Source of the DNA: Ascidia mentula
Taxonomy: Eukaryota > Chordata > Ascidiacea > Phlebobranchia > Ascidiidae
NCBI GenBank assembly: GCA_947561715.1
Contig: OX387201.1
Span: forward strand, 439,001-503,000
DNA: 64,000 nt
Direction: 5' to 3'
Shown: piece by piece, positions 63,301-64,000 of the stretch
Numbering within the stretch: position 1 is the first letter of the stretch
Layout of the letters: each line of letters opens with the position of its first letter
The notes under the pieces: model-generated
The model's input: only the letters and a program-made list of their open reading frames with translations
Told to the model about the DNA's origin: nothing
Databases searched by the model: none
Position numbers and translations under genes: made by a program

Positions 63301-64000
63301 GGTGACGTATGGAGTAAATCCTTAGTAACAATCGAAAGATTACCGCCGTTTAGTAAATGCGAATATGATTTGGCGCTGTACCAACATACGCAGACAACAA
63401 AGGGACCGGGCATGCCGACAAACCAGCCCCCCTAGTTGCGCCCCTGTGTACCTGTATCAAATTTACAAACAAGTGATTTTTACAAATGTAATCAGTTAAT
63501 ACCCCCAGTGAAACACATTTTTCTTGCAAACAGGAGATAGTTAGTCTTAGCATTTTATCACAACAGAATTTTTTGCCTTATCTCATTACGGTTACATTTT
63601 TGCAGAGACGACAAATGTTAAGAGACTGGCTTGCCGGGGCTCACACTAGTTCAACTAGCAGGGCATCCTCTATGAGCAGAACATCCAGTACTGCTTACAG
63701 TCTTCGACGCAGGGAAACCAGGTCTGACGCTCAACTAAGGACGAGGACGTTTGGATCGTTTCCCACGGCTCCCAGTGCATCTGGTTCCACTATTCCCTTC
63801 ACGACTGTTGGGCAAACAACTAACACTCCGCCTCAAGTAAACCAAAGGACTGGGAATGATGAACGAACGCACACTTACTCACGAGACCACGAGCGGATAC
63901 TTCATGCTCGTGTGAGTGTTAATGCTGAGATACAGCATCAGTACAACCGCCTGCAGATCTTACGTCAGGAGCGGCGGCGTTTAGAGCTAAGACTGCAGCA
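60374..64000 (+). CDS. AMBRA1: AMBRA1 autophagy/CRL4 substrate receptor, 3' partial
   Basis: Five exons are visible: 60374-60751, 60856-61050, 62413-62521, 62806-62858 and 63606 to the window end. AMBRA1 is a WD40 substrate receptor of CUL4-DDB1 that targets D-type cyclins and promotes autophagy. The N-terminal WD repeats match vertebrate AMBRA1: [46 protein letters not shown], then [13 protein letters not shown] and EIYFWDWS. Exon 3 continues [20 protein letters not shown] before an acidic stretch; the last exon begins the serine/arginine-rich central linker. The ATG at 60374 was chosen over a GTG three bases upstream. The C-terminal half lies beyond the window. The intron 61051-62412 contains a repeat end, and the intron 62859-63605 contains an hAT-type element. 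Confidence 0.93.
61986..62025 (+). repeat. Fragment of the GAAACAGTGGCC inverted-repeat family
   Basis: GGTTGAAACAGCGGTCATCT followed by TTTGCAGCTCA matches the right end of the element at 30476-30650. Intronic in AMBRA1. Confidence 0.5.
62943..63446. mobile_element. Non-autonomous hAT-type DNA transposon in AMBRA1 intron
   Basis: The 504-bp element has ends CAGTGGCGCAACTAG at the left and CTAGTTGCGCCCCTG at the right, inverted with one mismatch. A perfect 8-bp target duplication, TGTACCTG, sits at 62935-62942 and 63447-63454. No transposase frame. Different ends from the 22251 element, so it belongs to a separate hAT-related family. Confidence 0.88.

Noticed and set aside
1-64000. Search for retroviral, LTR or other virus-like remnants
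   Set aside because: No gag, pol, integrase, capsid or paired LTR signal was recognised in any frame.

Overview
The window looks like nuclear DNA of an ascidian tunicate, most likely Ciona or a close relative. This rests on AT-rich DNA, short GT-AG introns, tightly packed genes, chordate-type orthologues (GCC1, AIFM2, RNF144, PSMD12, ACBD6, AMBRA1) and lineage-expanded LDLa receptors. The species is an inference. I see no bacterial, CRISPR, rRNA, tRNA or viral/LTR features. All exon joins were made by hand from splice signals, frame and family homology.

Layout. 1-6082 (+): GRIP-domain golgin GCC1, 5' end cut off by the window edge. 6083-11069: gene-poor, with a foldback repeat and one weak orphan exon candidate. 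11070-15284 (-): LDLa-repeat GPCR 1 (about 1373 aa, one intron). 16021-20230: tandem array of a 1.37-kb unit. 22251-22922: non-autonomous hAT-type element with a perfect 8-bp target duplication. 23311-30835 (-): LDLa-repeat GPCR 2 (1255 aa, 17 coding exons), a paralogue of receptor 1. 30836-35456: long spacer. 35457-38316 (-): AIFM2/FSP1-type oxidoreductase. 39078-49212 (-): three tandem arylacetamide deacetylase-like genes, the middle one carrying a one-base frameshift. 50461-54978 (+): RNF144-type RBR ubiquitin ligase with a GC-AG intron. 56313-57671 (-): intronless PSMD12. 58196-59240 (+): ACBD6. 60374 to the right edge (+): AMBRA1, incomplete.

How the genes relate. The two receptors combine an LDLa ectodomain with a rhodopsin-type seven-helix domain and no leucine-rich repeats. 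They flank the 1.37-kb array. AIFM2 and the three lipase/deacetylase genes lie in one same-strand block of membrane or lipid enzymes. RNF144 and PSMD12 converge; PSMD12 and ACBD6 diverge from a 524-bp shared upstream region. RNF144 (ubiquitin ligase), PSMD12 (proteasome lid) and AMBRA1 (CRL4 substrate receptor, autophagy) are all in protein turnover, but I see no evidence that their adjacency is more than chance.

The most interesting signals are: the LRR-less LDLa receptor pair; the recently amplified eight-cysteine LDLa modules in receptor 1 (135-bp units with a 270-bp higher-order period); the 1.37-kb tandem array with an exon-like frame kept open in three copies; several small inverted-repeat families; and a strong local excess of the palindrome TGACGTCA.
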